A stretch of 52,133 bases of DNA from a bacterium HR17. GTDB taxonomy: Bacteria > Armatimonadota > Fervidibacteria > Fervidibacterales > Fervidibacteraceae. Location: contig BEHT01000025.1 in the NCBI GenBank assembly GCA_002898575.1, positions 1-52,133 on the forward strand, written 5' to 3'. Below the pieces are notes generated by a model, which saw only the letters and a program-made list of their open reading frames with translations, searched no databases and was not told where the DNA came from. Below, piece by piece: positions 8,924 through 16,922 of this stretch. The translations under genes and the position numbers were made by a program. How positions within the stretch are numbered: position 1 is the stretch's first letter; the number at the start of each line of letters is the position of its first letter.

Positions 8924-10057
8924 ATGTTTGGGTGGCGTTGGCTGTCGGGTTTGACCTTGAGCCTGGTGTCCCTTTTGGCGGTGGCTACTGGTGTGGCTTT
9001 CATCGTCAGCATCGCCTCATTACAAGAGCGCCCGCCGGATGTTCCGTATGTGCCGACGCCTTATGAGGTCGTTCGGGAAATGCTCAAGGTAGCGCGCGTC
9101 GGACCCAACGACATCGTTTACGACTTGGGTTGCGGTGATGGGCGAATCGTCATCACCGCGATTAAAGAGTTTCGGGCAAAGCGGGGCGTCGGTGTGGACA
9201 TTGACCCGCAACGCATCCGCGAAAGTAACGAGAACGCTCAAAAGGCGGGTGTCACCGACCGCGTGCGTTTTCTCCAGCAAGATTTGTTCCAAACGGACAT
9301 CGGTGAGGCGACCGTCATCACCCTCTATCTGCTGCCGTCGGTCAACTTGCGGCTGCGCCCCAAGTTGTTCCGTGAATGCCGACCGGGCACCCGTATCGTC
9401 TCCCACGACTTTGACATGGGCGAGTGGGAAGCCGACCGAACTTTGCGGGTGCGAGGTCCTTACCGCGAGCACACGGTCTATTATTGGGTGCTGCCGGCAG
9501 GCGTCGCCGGCACTTGGCGTTGGAGCGTCAGCACCCCGCAGGGCGAACGGCGCTATGCGCTGCGATTGCGCCAACGCTTCCAAAAAGTGAGCGGTGAGGT
9601 CGCCGCTGACGGGCAAGCGACGCCTATCACCAACGCCCAGTTGGTCGGCACGCATTTGCGCTTCACCGTCATCCGAGAAATTGAGGGGCAAAAAGTGACG
9701 ATGCGCTTCAGTGGGCAGGTCAGCGGCGACACGGTGCGGGGCACTGTCACCATTCAAGGTGGTCCGTTTGCTGGCAAACGGGAGTGGGTCGCTAAGCGGG
9801 ATCCGGTGAACTTGGAAGGTACATGGCGCTGGCAAGGTGGGGCGCTGCGGATTGACCGCCGCAACGGGGCTTGGACCGCCACCTACCTGCAAGGTGACCG
9901 CAGGACGCTCATCAGTGACTTCTATGTATGGGGCGCAGGCATCTACCTGACGGTAGAAAACGGCGGCACAGTGACGGCTGAAGGGGTCGTGGACGGCAAC
10001 CGCTTAACAGGCACTTGGGACGGTAAACCGTGGGTGGCTATCCGCGCCAAAGATTAG
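8924..10057 (+). CDS. Membrane-anchored SAM-dependent methyltransferase with C-terminal beta-rich repeats
   Basis: The start is the ATG at 8924, with GAAGGAGG ten bases upstream, giving 377 residues. Residues 8-33 form one membrane anchor. A class I methyltransferase domain follows, with motif I VYDLGCGDGR (about 65-74), an acidic motif II (GVDIDP) and an LYLLPSVN segment as in membrane-lipid or protein methyltransferases. The C-terminal ~170 residues are not methyltransferase. They hold two similar beta-rich units that each begin GTWRW and carry G-x-V/L-x-G-T repeats, like small lipocalin-type or extracellular barrels. This anchor-enzyme-barrel arrangement is unusual. It is probably co-transcribed with the beta-barrel-like gene 34 bases upstream, which suggests an envelope target. 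The substrate is unknown. Confidence 0.75.
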   Translation: MFGWRWLSGLTLSLVSLLAVATGVAFIVSIASLQERPPDVPYVPTPYEVVREMLKVARVGPNDIVYDLGCGDGRIVITAIKEFRAKRGVGVDIDPQRIRESNENAQKAGVTDRVRFLQQDLFQTDIGEATVITLYLLPSVNLRLRPKLFRECRPGTRIVSHDFDMGEWEADRTLRVRGPYREHTVYYWVLPAGVAGTWRWSVSTPQGERRYALRLRQRFQKVSGEVAADGQATPITNAQLVGTHLRFTVIREIEGQKVTMRFSGQVSGDTVRGTVTIQGGPFAGKREWVAKRDPVNLEGTWRWQGGALRIDRRNGAWTATYLQGDRRTLISDFYVWGAGIYLTVENGGTVTAEGVVDGNRLTGTWDGKPWVAIRAKD

Positions 10058-10080
10058 ACCACCAGCGCGTTGCTGCAAAC

Positions 10081-10115
10081 CCCACAGTGTCCGTGTAACG
10101 GCGGCGTTCTGTGGG
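10081..10115 (+). repeat. Nested inverted repeat between methyltransferase and membrane protein genes
   Basis: CCCACAG (10081-10087) pairs with CTGTGGG (10109-10115). Inside the loop CCGT-gta-ACGG (10091-10101) forms a second small hairpin. It sits 24 bases after the methyltransferase stop and 23 bases before the next start. It may act as a weak terminator or a leader structure for the downstream membrane protein. No T run follows. Confidence 0.4.
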
Positions 10116-10137
10116 AACTTTGGACGGGTGAACGGGC

Positions 10138-12096
10138 ATGGCGCGACCGATGACCGCGGTGCTGCCTCTTACCGACCGCCGTACTGTCGCGTGGCAGCGG
10201 GCAGTGGTCGTCGGTTTAGCGTTAGTGCCGTTGAACGTCTACTGGGTCACGATGATGGAACTGGTGCGCTATGCAGGGCATCCCAGCAATATCGCGCCCT
10301 TTGCCAATGTCGTTTTCATCGTCGTCGTCTTGCTTTGTCTTAATCCGCTGTTGGCGCGGGTCACTCAATGGGTGTCTGTCAGTTGGTTGCGCCCTTTCAC
10401 ATCCACAGAATTGATGCTCATCTACCTCATTCTTTCTATCGCCACCGCGTGGGTGGGGCATGACAGCCTGCAGGTGCTCATGCCGCAGATCGTTTACCCT
10501 TTTCGTTACGCGTCAGCGGAAAACCGATGGGATGAACTTTTCTTGCCTTTGCTACCCCGATGGTTGTATGTGAGTGACCGCACGGCGTTGTTCAACGCTT
10601 ATGCAGGTGGACATCGGTTTTGGACGCCGGAAAATTTTGCGCCGTGGTTAGCACCGCTGTTGGGGTGGGGCAGTTTTTGTGTCGCCCTTTCGGCGTTAAT
10701 GGTGGGATTGTGTCTCCTGTTACGGCACCGTTGGATGGATGAAGAGCGGTTGACTTACCCCGTGCTCTATTTGCCACGCGAAGTCGCTCAGCCGCTTAGC
10801 CGCTTTCGGCGGTCGGGTGCCTTCTGGTTGGGTTTGGGAACCTCTGCCTTTGTGGACATTTTGAACGGCTTTGCCGCTCTCTACCCCTTCGTTCCCTCCA
10901 TCAAGGTGCGTGTCTGGAGTTACGACCAATTGCTGGCGTCGCTGTTTGTCGGTTACCCGTGGCAAGCGTTGCAAGGGACCCGCATGAGTTTTTACCCTTT
11001 CGCCATCGGGTTGGGGCTTTTGCTGCCGCCGGATTTGCTGCTCTCGTGTTGGGTGTTTTACTGGTTTGAACGACTACAGCGGTTGATCGGACTGATGGCG
11101 GGTTGGACCCAATTGCCCGGCTACCCATGGACGAACTTTCAAGCCTTTGGCGGCTACGCCGGCATCGGACTCTTCGCCCTTTGGGTCGCACGCAAATCGT
11201 TGGGACAAACGCTGCGGCGAGCGGTGCGGGGAACGGACACCGAGGAACGGTTGGGATTGGGGTTGCTGCTGGTCGGCTTGCTGTTTGTGGCAGCGTTCGC
11301 CCAAGCGATGGGGATGAGTGGCGCCATAACTTGCCTGTTCTTTGCCATCTACCTGTTGCTGCTGATCGCCATCACCCGCATCCGAGCGGAGTTGGGACCG
11401 CCTGCTCACGACTTGCACAACGCAGGACCCGATGAAGTGCTTATCGCCGTGTTCGGACCGCAAGGCTTGGCGAAGCGCGACCTCGTCGTCGCCAAGTTGT
11501 TTTACTGGTTTAACCGCGCTTATCGGAGTTTGCCTTGCCCCCACTACTTAGAAGGGCTCAAGGTGGCGAAAGACGAGGGATTGGCGTTCGGGCGTATGGC
11601 GGGAGTGATGTTGGTGACGAGCGTCGTCAGTATCGCCGCAGCGATGTTGGTGCACCTTTATTGCTTTTACGCCTACGGCATAACAGCAAAATTTGTCGGT
11701 CCGGCGATTACCGCCTTTGGCGGCGAACCGTTTTGGCGGCTGCAAAACCTATTGGCTGCACCGCCGTCACCGAACCCGTATCCCGCGCGGGCGATCGCAG
11801 CGGGAACGCTTTTCACTTTCGCCTTGATGGCGCTGCGGGCGTCGGTCAGTTGGTTTCCGCTGCACCCGGTCGGCTACGCTATCTCCACCAGTTGGAGCAT
11901 GAATGTGCTTTGGATGCCCCTGTTCATCGCTTACTTGGTGAAAATGGGGCTTTTGCGGCTCGGAGGTTACCGCGCGTTTCGGGAGAGCGGGCTACCTTTC
12001 GGCATCGGGTTGGTGTTGGGCGAATGGATCATCGGCAACGGATGGTTAATCTACGGCATCGTGCGGGGCATCCAAACTTACGCGTTTTGGGTGTGA
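10138..12096 (+). CDS. Large multi-membrane protein, DUF6785/DUF6784-type (copy 1)
   Basis: This 652-residue protein is almost entirely hydrophobic, with at least twelve predicted membrane helices. A cytoplasmic-type loop contains TRIRAELGPPAHDLHN, a motif repeated in diverged form in the copy at 14903-16849 (KIRAQIGPPIHEF). The two proteins also match in length, in the aromatic W/Y-rich N-terminal half and in the C-terminal WFPLHPVGYA / FLPLHPAAYA segment, so they are paralogues. From memory these match the uncharacterised DUF6785 and DUF6784 families; the family name is recognition, not a search result. The size and helix count are like a secondary transporter of oligopeptide-transporter size. 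A transport role for a sugar or oligomer is inferred from the neighbouring AraC regulator and pseudopilins. The ATG at 10138 has only a weak binding site. Confidence 0.7.
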   Translation: MARPMTAVLPLTDRRTVAWQRAVVVGLALVPLNVYWVTMMELVRYAGHPSNIAPFANVVFIVVVLLCLNPLLARVTQWVSVSWLRPFTSTELMLIYLILSIATAWVGHDSLQVLMPQIVYPFRYASAENRWDELFLPLLPRWLYVSDRTALFNAYAGGHRFWTPENFAPWLAPLLGWGSFCVALSALMVGLCLLLRHRWMDEERLTYPVLYLPREVAQPLSRFRRSGAFWLGLGTSAFVDILNGFAALYPFVPSIKVRVWSYDQLLASLFVGYPWQALQGTRMSFYPFAIGLGLLLPPDLLLSCWVFYWFERLQRLIGLMAGWTQLPGYPWTNFQAFGGYAGIGLFALWVARKSLGQTLRRAVRGTDTEERLGLGLLLVGLLFVAAFAQAMGMSGAITCLFFAIYLLLLIAITRIRAELGPPAHDLHNAGPDEVLIAVFGPQGLAKRDLVVAKLFYWFNRAYRSLPCPHYLEGLKVAKDEGLAFGRMAGVMLVTSVVSIAAAMLVHLYCFYAYGITAKFVGPAITAFGGEPFWRLQNLLAAPPSPNPYPARAIAAGTLFTFALMALRASVSWFPLHPVGYAISTSWSMNVLWMPLFIAYLVKMGLLRLGGYRAFRESGLPFGIGLVLGEWIIGNGWLIYGIVRGIQTYAFWV

Positions 12097-12100
12097 CACG

Positions 12101-12127
12101 GTAGGGGCGCCCTTTAGGGCACTCTAC
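12101..12127 (+). terminator. Hairpin after the first large membrane protein gene
   Basis: GTAGGGGCGCCC-ttta-GGGCACTCTAC (12101-12127) can fold into an imperfect stem with a four-base loop. It begins five bases after the stop codon at 12096 and lies before the AraC gene. There is no clear T run, so partial termination or mRNA end protection is the best guess. Confidence 0.4.
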
Positions 12128-12211
12128 CAGCAAATCAATCAAAACCTTGACACGACCGGGAGGGCATAAAAGGTGCGGGTGCCATCGCCTACCATCGTGC
12201 GGGAGGAACGC

Positions 12212-13117
12212 ATGGACACACTGGAAGAGGGCGTGGAGCGACTGCGGCAAGTCGTCGCACGACACATCCTGCCGATGCTGACCAGTCGCCGCACCTGCTG
12301 CCCTTTAGCACCACCCCTGAATGCCGGAGCGACACCGCCCCCTGCTGGTGTTGTCCAACGGCACGCTTTTCTGGAACTGGGCATTGTGGTGGAGGGCGTG
12401 ATGGGGATGTGGTGGCGGGGGCAATTGACCCTTTGCCCGGCGGGGACGGTGTTAGTTATCCCGCCTCGCTGCCCCCATTTGCCCCATGTGCCGTCGCCCC
12501 AAGGCGCCGCCCATCGGGTCATCTGGTTAATCTTCCCGCCCCGCCAATGCATCGCCCACCAATGCGCGTGGCGGGACGGCGTGCATTTCGTCGGCACCTA
12601 CTGCGTGATAGACGACGAAGACCTCATTTACCTCGGTCGCAGCATTTGGCGCGAATGGCGTCAGCGAGATGAGCATTCGGCGCTTATCGTGCACGGTTAC
12701 TTGCTATCGCTGCTGGGACGGATGCTGAAGGCGCCAGCGCGCCCCGCCGTCCCTAAATATGAACGCTTAGACATTGTCCCAGCGACGGCAGACCCGCTAG
12801 TGCAAACGGTGTATCGCTTCTTGTGGAGCAATTACAACCGCCCTATCAAGTTGACAGATTTAAGCAGCGCCGTCGCCTATAGCCCGACCTACTTATGTCG
12901 GCGCTTCCGACAACTGACAGGCGAGACGCTTTGGCAAGCCCTGCGCCGCATCCGCATAGAGGTCGCTAAGCGGCTGCTGGGACTGAACATTTCAGTGGCG
13001 ACGGTGGCGGAGATGGTGGGCTTTGCCGACGCTCTTTACTTCAGTAAGGTGTTCTCCAAGGAAGTCGGAATGACCCCGACGGCTTACCAACTCCATTGCC
13101 GGCGTAAGGGGCGGTAG
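12212..13117 (+). CDS. AraC-family transcriptional regulator (second copy, with pseudopilin genes)
   Basis: This 301-residue protein starts at the ATG at 12212, five bases after GGGAGGAA. An in-frame GTG at 12173 lacks such a site. The N-terminal ~190 residues form a cupin-like sensor (LCPAGTVLVIPPRCPHLPH). Residues ~205-298 carry the two AraC helix-turn-helix motifs, the second being the classic VAEMVGFADALYFSKVFSKE followed by GMTPTAY. It lies between the first large membrane protein and two DUF1559 genes, all on the plus strand, and is followed by a hairpin with a T run. It probably senses a sugar and activates this cluster. It differs markedly from the regulator at 5512-6456 in the sensor domain, so the two are likely to respond to different ligands. 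Confidence 0.88.
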   Translation: MDTLEEGVERLRQVVARHILPMLTSRRTCCPLAPPLNAGATPPPAGVVQRHAFLELGIVVEGVMGMWWRGQLTLCPAGTVLVIPPRCPHLPHVPSPQGAAHRVIWLIFPPRQCIAHQCAWRDGVHFVGTYCVIDDEDLIYLGRSIWREWRQRDEHSALIVHGYLLSLLGRMLKAPARPAVPKYERLDIVPATADPLVQTVYRFLWSNYNRPIKLTDLSSAVAYSPTYLCRRFRQLTGETLWQALRRIRIEVAKRLLGLNISVATVAEMVGFADALYFSKVFSKEVGMTPTAYQLHCRRKGR

Positions 13118-13184
13118 AGGGCAAAATTCTCCATGTCAGCGCAATGTATTCCATTGATTCCCTCCCCACGCCCCAGCAAGGTTT

Positions 13185-13204
13185 CCTTTGAAGGCAAAGG
13201 TTTT
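13185..13204 (+). terminator. Small hairpin with T run between AraC and the first DUF1559 gene
   Basis: CCTTTG-aagg-CAAAGG at 13185-13200 is followed directly by TTTT. The six-base stem is short, so it is a weak intrinsic terminator or attenuator at best. It lies 67 bases after the AraC stop and 45 bases before the pseudopilin start. It could uncouple the level of regulator from that of the abundant pseudopilins. Confidence 0.4.
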
Positions 13205-13249
13205 GAGAGCAGCCGAAGAAAACTCCCATTAATGAAAGGGGGACAAGCG

Positions 13250-14053
13250 ATGATGCACCGACGCAGTTGGGGCGCTTTCACTCTCATTGAGTTGTTGGTA
13301 GTGATAGCGATCATCGCCATTCTGGCGGCAATCTTGTTCCCCGTGTTCAGCCACGCTCGTGAAAAAGCGCGACAAATTTCCTGTCTTTCCCACATGAGGC
13401 AGTTGGGCTTGGGATTTGGGCAATATGTGCAAGATTACGATGAACGGCTACCAGGGACAGCCATTATCGCTCCCAACTGCGCCCCATCTGGTTGGTGGGA
13501 TGACCGAGGGTTACCTGGGCATTGGGTGCCCGCTGGGCTGATTCGGCGCTTTCCGGCGTGGACGGTCACCTACGGGGCTATTTACCCTTATGTCCGCAAC
13601 GAACCCCTTTACTATTGCCCTTCGGACCATTGGGTGAGTTCCCCCAATCGGGTTGGCGGTCCGCCGACGCCCGACCCGGTGCTGGTGCCGGGGCGACGCG
13701 TTTATTTCTCTTACTCGCAAAACGGCTATCTTTCCCAACACCGCCCTATCGCCACGATTGACAAGCCCGCTGAAGTCATCAACTTGGTGGACGAGGCGGA
13801 AACGCTCAATGACGGCTTTTTCGTGCCGTTTTGGTGTCCGGGAGACCAAACGCAGTGGCCTCGCGCTTGCTTTTTAATTGACCAGCCGTCTTTCATCCAC
13901 ACGGGTGGCGCCAATTTCCTTTATGTGGACGGGCATGCTAAATGGCACGGCAAGCAGATGATGATTGACCCACAGCAGGTGGTCTTGCGTTACTACTGGT
14001 CAACCCCGCCGCCCACACTTAACTCTTGGTACGCTCGGTGCGGGCAATTTTGA
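13250..14053 (+). CDS. DUF1559 prepilin-like protein
   Basis: This 267-residue protein starts at the ATG at 13250 (followed by a second ATG), with AAAGGGGG seven bases upstream. The leader reads MMHRRSWGA and the hydrophobic helix [20 protein letters not shown] follows. Processing would therefore cut after Ala rather than the usual Gly. The C-terminal signature [18 protein letters not shown] identifies DUF1559, and four or more Cys may form disulfides in the globular part. It precedes a second DUF1559 gene by 47 bases, and the two have similar layout ([15 protein letters not shown] and GGANF motifs), so they arose by tandem duplication. The protein is probably anchored in, or assembled on, the cytoplasmic membrane facing outward. 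The pseudopilin identity is firm; the role is not. Confidence 0.9.
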   Translation: MMHRRSWGAFTLIELLVVIAIIAILAAILFPVFSHAREKARQISCLSHMRQLGLGFGQYVQDYDERLPGTAIIAPNCAPSGWWDDRGLPGHWVPAGLIRRFPAWTVTYGAIYPYVRNEPLYYCPSDHWVSSPNRVGGPPTPDPVLVPGRRVYFSYSQNGYLSQHRPIATIDKPAEVINLVDEAETLNDGFFVPFWCPGDQTQWPRACFLIDQPSFIHTGGANFLYVDGHAKWHGKQMMIDPQQVVLRYYWSTPPPTLNSWYARCGQF

Positions 14054-14100
14054 CGGTGATGTTTTGGGAAGAAACAACCTCAAAGGAGGGGTGAGGATTG

Positions 14101-14862
14101 ATGATGCGGCAACGAAATCAGGTCGCCTTCACCCTCATCGAGTTGCTGGTGGTGATTGCGGTAATCGCCATTTTGGCGGCGATTTTGTTCCCCGTGTTCA
14201 GCACGGCACGGGAGAAAGCCCGCCAAGCCGCGTGCCTGTCCAATTGCAAGCAGTTGGGCTTGGCGTTCCAGCAATACCTTCAAGACTACGACGGGCTTTT
14301 CAGCGGTCCGGCGCCTGGCACTACAGAGGTGGGCTGCTGGCCGCGCCCTTGGGGTCCTCCCTACCAATGCACCTCCAATCGGTGGAACCGATGGGGGCAG
14401 TGGGTTTTGGGGCTTTATGTTCTGATACCGCCCTACACCGACCCCAAAACCGCTCCTGTTTCAGACGAAGCCCGTAGCGGCGTCATCGTTACGCAAGGGG
14501 CGCTGTTCACCTACACTCGCAACGCTCCCCTTTACATTTGCCCATCTGACTATCGCGGCAAGGAAAAGAACTTGAGTTACTCGTTCAACCTCTGGTTCGG
14601 TTACATCCCCGACGCACAAATTCAAATGCCCGCCGACGCCGTGATCGTCATTGACGAGGCTGAAACTTTGAACGATGGGCTTTTTGTCCCGCCACCGATT
14701 GACTGGCCGTCGTTCTACCACAACGGTGGCGCGAATTTCATTTATGCCGATGGGCATGCCAAATGGATGCGGCGAGAGCAGATCGTGCCCGGCACAAGGC
14801 AACGCCCGTGGGCACCTTTTGAACCGTTCAGTTGGTCCAGCAGATGCCAGACTTGCCCGTAA
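14101..14862 (+). CDS. DUF1559 prepilin-like protein (tandem duplicate)
   Basis: This 253-residue protein starts at one of two adjacent ATGs (14101 or 14104) after AAAGGAGG. The TTG at 14098 is in frame but less likely. The leader ends in VA before [20 protein letters not shown], so it again has Ala at the -1 position. The globular domain shows [28 protein letters not shown] and the C-terminal [14 protein letters not shown] signature. It shares these blocks with the gene immediately upstream but has diverged in the surface regions between them, as expected if the pair bind different partners or ligands. The next gene encodes the second large membrane protein after 40 bases, so the two are probably co-transcribed. 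Confidence 0.9.
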   Translation: MMRQRNQVAFTLIELLVVIAVIAILAAILFPVFSTAREKARQAACLSNCKQLGLAFQQYLQDYDGLFSGPAPGTTEVGCWPRPWGPPYQCTSNRWNRWGQWVLGLYVLIPPYTDPKTAPVSDEARSGVIVTQGALFTYTRNAPLYICPSDYRGKEKNLSYSFNLWFGYIPDAQIQMPADAVIVIDEAETLNDGLFVPPPIDWPSFYHNGGANFIYADGHAKWMRREQIVPGTRQRPWAPFEPFSWSSRCQTCP

Positions 14863-14902
14863 GCGCCTTGAGTTTGCCCCATAATTGCTACGGTGGCTCA
14901 GG

Positions 14903-16849
14903 ATGACGAGAGCGACGGTCGCCGTCACCCTGTCAGGGGTGGAAGCAGCGCGGGAGCGCCTGTCATGGCGCCCGTTTGTGTTGGCGCTCTTGCTGATCCC
15001 CGTTTCTGCCTACTGGATGGCGCGGCGGGCGCAAGACGGTATCATGTCGCTGAGCGTGCCGCCCGTCTCTTTTGTGTTTTTGCTGGCGGTGCTGAACCTT
15101 CCCCTCCTTCGGCTTAGCAGAGTCTGCGCCTTCCGATGGCTAAAATGTTTTGCCCTCACGCAAGCCGATTTGGCGGCGCTATGGGCGATGTTGGCGGTGG
15201 CGACGGGCATCGCCTGCGAATGGGGCGAGGCGCCGGGTTTAACAGGGTTTCTGGCGTGGTTTGACAACCCGACAAACCGCTACCGCGAACTCATCCTGCC
15301 TTATGTGCCGTCGTGGATGGTGCATGACTACAAGGACGCGTTACAAGCCTTTTTTGGCGGTCATCGCCCTTACGACCTTTATCGTCCCGACCATTTACTT
15401 GCGTGGCTTGTCCCCTTCCTCGGTTGGAGCGGACTCATCATCACCCTCGTGTTCTTGATGCTGTGTTTGCTGCTGTTACTGGCGCCAAGATGGTTGGAGC
15501 AAGAGCGTCTCAGTTACCCCATTGCGACGGTGCCCATCTACCTTTCCCACGACGGTTGGGCATCAAAGTTGCTTGCCGATTGGCGCTTCTGGATAGGTTT
15601 TTTTGTTGCAGCCGTTTACGATGTCGTTTACGGCTTGGTCTTTTGGTGGCGGGGGCAAATATCGCAAGCGTGGAAAGGGTTGGACATTTCGCAACTCATT
15701 GTCAGCCGACCTTGGAATGTTATCGGTTGGACGCCTATCCCCCTGTTGCCCTTCATGATGGCACTCAGTTACTTCATCCCCGCTGACATGGCGTTTTCAG
15801 GCGTGTTCTTTTTTTGGTTCCGCAAACTGCAGCAAATTATCGCGGCAACGCTGGGGCACGATGTCGTGCCGCTGTGGGGCGGTATGGCGGGGGCTGCTAA
15901 AGTGCCTTACTTGACCGAACAATCTGTCGGGGCGTTAGTGGCGCTCTTTTGCGTTTACCTCTGGCACACGAAGGATTACTTGCTACACGGGCTGGGCGCA
16001 AACTTGCAAAACCCGGCGTGGTGCCCGCTGTTGCGGTTTGGGTTATCCGGGTTAGGTGTCGGTTGCCTTGCGCTTGTGGCGTTCGTTTGGGCTATGAAAA
16101 GCAACACAGCCTTTTTGCTGCTTTACCTCGTCATCTTCCTCGCCATCAGCACGGCAGTCGCCAAAATTCGGGCGCAAATCGGACCGCCCATCCACGAGTT
16201 TGCCTTTATGGGTGCTAACCGTTGGTTCATTGATTTGCTCGGTGCCGAGCGGTTAGGTGACCGTGTCATCACCATCATGGGCTACCTTTACTTCACCCAT
16301 CGCATCTGGCGGAGCCATCCGATGCCCCAAATGGCGGACGGTTTTAAAGTCGTGCATACAGCAAAGGCGTTGGACATGCGGTTTGTGGCGGCAACGGTGC
16401 TTGCCATCGTGTCAGGCACGACGGCAATGTATTGGGCGCGCACGCAAGTCGCTTACATTTGGGGCAGTGGGGCACCTTGGGGCTACGCAGGTTGGATTAT
16501 GGAGTGGCGCGGGATGAAAGAACCCAACTACACGGCGGCGGCATTTGGGGTCGGCGGGGCGCTTTTCACGCTGGCGCTCGTTTGGCTGCATAACCGCTTC
16601 CCATTTTTGCCGTTGCATCCTGCCGCTTACGCATTGGCGATGAACTTCGGTATTGATTATTGCTGGTTTCCGATGTTGATTTCAGGCTTGTTCAAAACGG
16701 CGGTCGTCCGCTACGGTGGGCAGCGGGCGTATCATGCCCTCGTCCCGTTTGCCTTGGGCATTATCGTCGGTGAATACCTGACGGGCAGCGTTTGGAGTTG
16801 GATTTGGATTGTCACGGGGCGCCCGACTTACAGTTTCAGCATCAACTGA
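14903..16849 (+). CDS. Large multi-membrane protein, DUF6785/DUF6784-type (copy 2)
   Basis: This ~648-residue, highly hydrophobic protein has at least twelve likely membrane helices and is a paralogue of the protein at 10138-12096. The shared motifs are IRAQIGPPIHEF, the following YFTHRIWRSHPMPQMADGFK block (RAYRSLPCPHYLEGLK in copy 1) and a late PLHPAAYALA segment. I prefer the ATG at 14903; a TTG at 14885 is in frame and possible, and neither has a strong ribosome binding site. It closes the AraC-pseudopilin module and is followed by a Gfo/Idh/MocA oxidoreductase after 73 bases. Transport of a sugar or related compound is inferred from context. Nothing in the sequence identifies a substrate or an energy-coupling residue with certainty. 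Confidence 0.7.
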   Translation: MTRATVAVTLSGVEAARERLSWRPFVLALLLIPVSAYWMARRAQDGIMSLSVPPVSFVFLLAVLNLPLLRLSRVCAFRWLKCFALTQADLAALWAMLAVATGIACEWGEAPGLTGFLAWFDNPTNRYRELILPYVPSWMVHDYKDALQAFFGGHRPYDLYRPDHLLAWLVPFLGWSGLIITLVFLMLCLLLLLAPRWLEQERLSYPIATVPIYLSHDGWASKLLADWRFWIGFFVAAVYDVVYGLVFWWRGQISQAWKGLDISQLIVSRPWNVIGWTPIPLLPFMMALSYFIPADMAFSGVFFFWFRKLQQIIAATLGHDVVPLWGGMAGAAKVPYLTEQSVGALVALFCVYLWHTKDYLLHGLGANLQNPAWCPLLRFGLSGLGVGCLALVAFVWAMKSNTAFLLLYLVIFLAISTAVAKIRAQIGPPIHEFAFMGANRWFIDLLGAERLGDRVITIMGYLYFTHRIWRSHPMPQMADGFKVVHTAKALDMRFVAATVLAIVSGTTAMYWARTQVAYIWGSGAPWGYAGWIMEWRGMKEPNYTAAAFGVGGALFTLALVWLHNRFPFLPLHPAAYALAMNFGIDYCWFPMLISGLFKTAVVRYGGQRAYHALVPFALGIIVGEYLTGSVWSWIWIVTGRPTYSFSIN

Positions 16850-16922
16850 GCGCCCGATGCCGCTATCATTGAGGCGCGTCTTGCGCTTGAAGGCTCACCC
16901 CTCGGTGCGGGGTGTATCGCGC

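Noticed and set aside
12173-12211. Earlier GTG start for the second AraC gene
   Set aside because: The ATG at 12212 has GGGAGGAA at ideal distance, while the extra residues have no family similarity.
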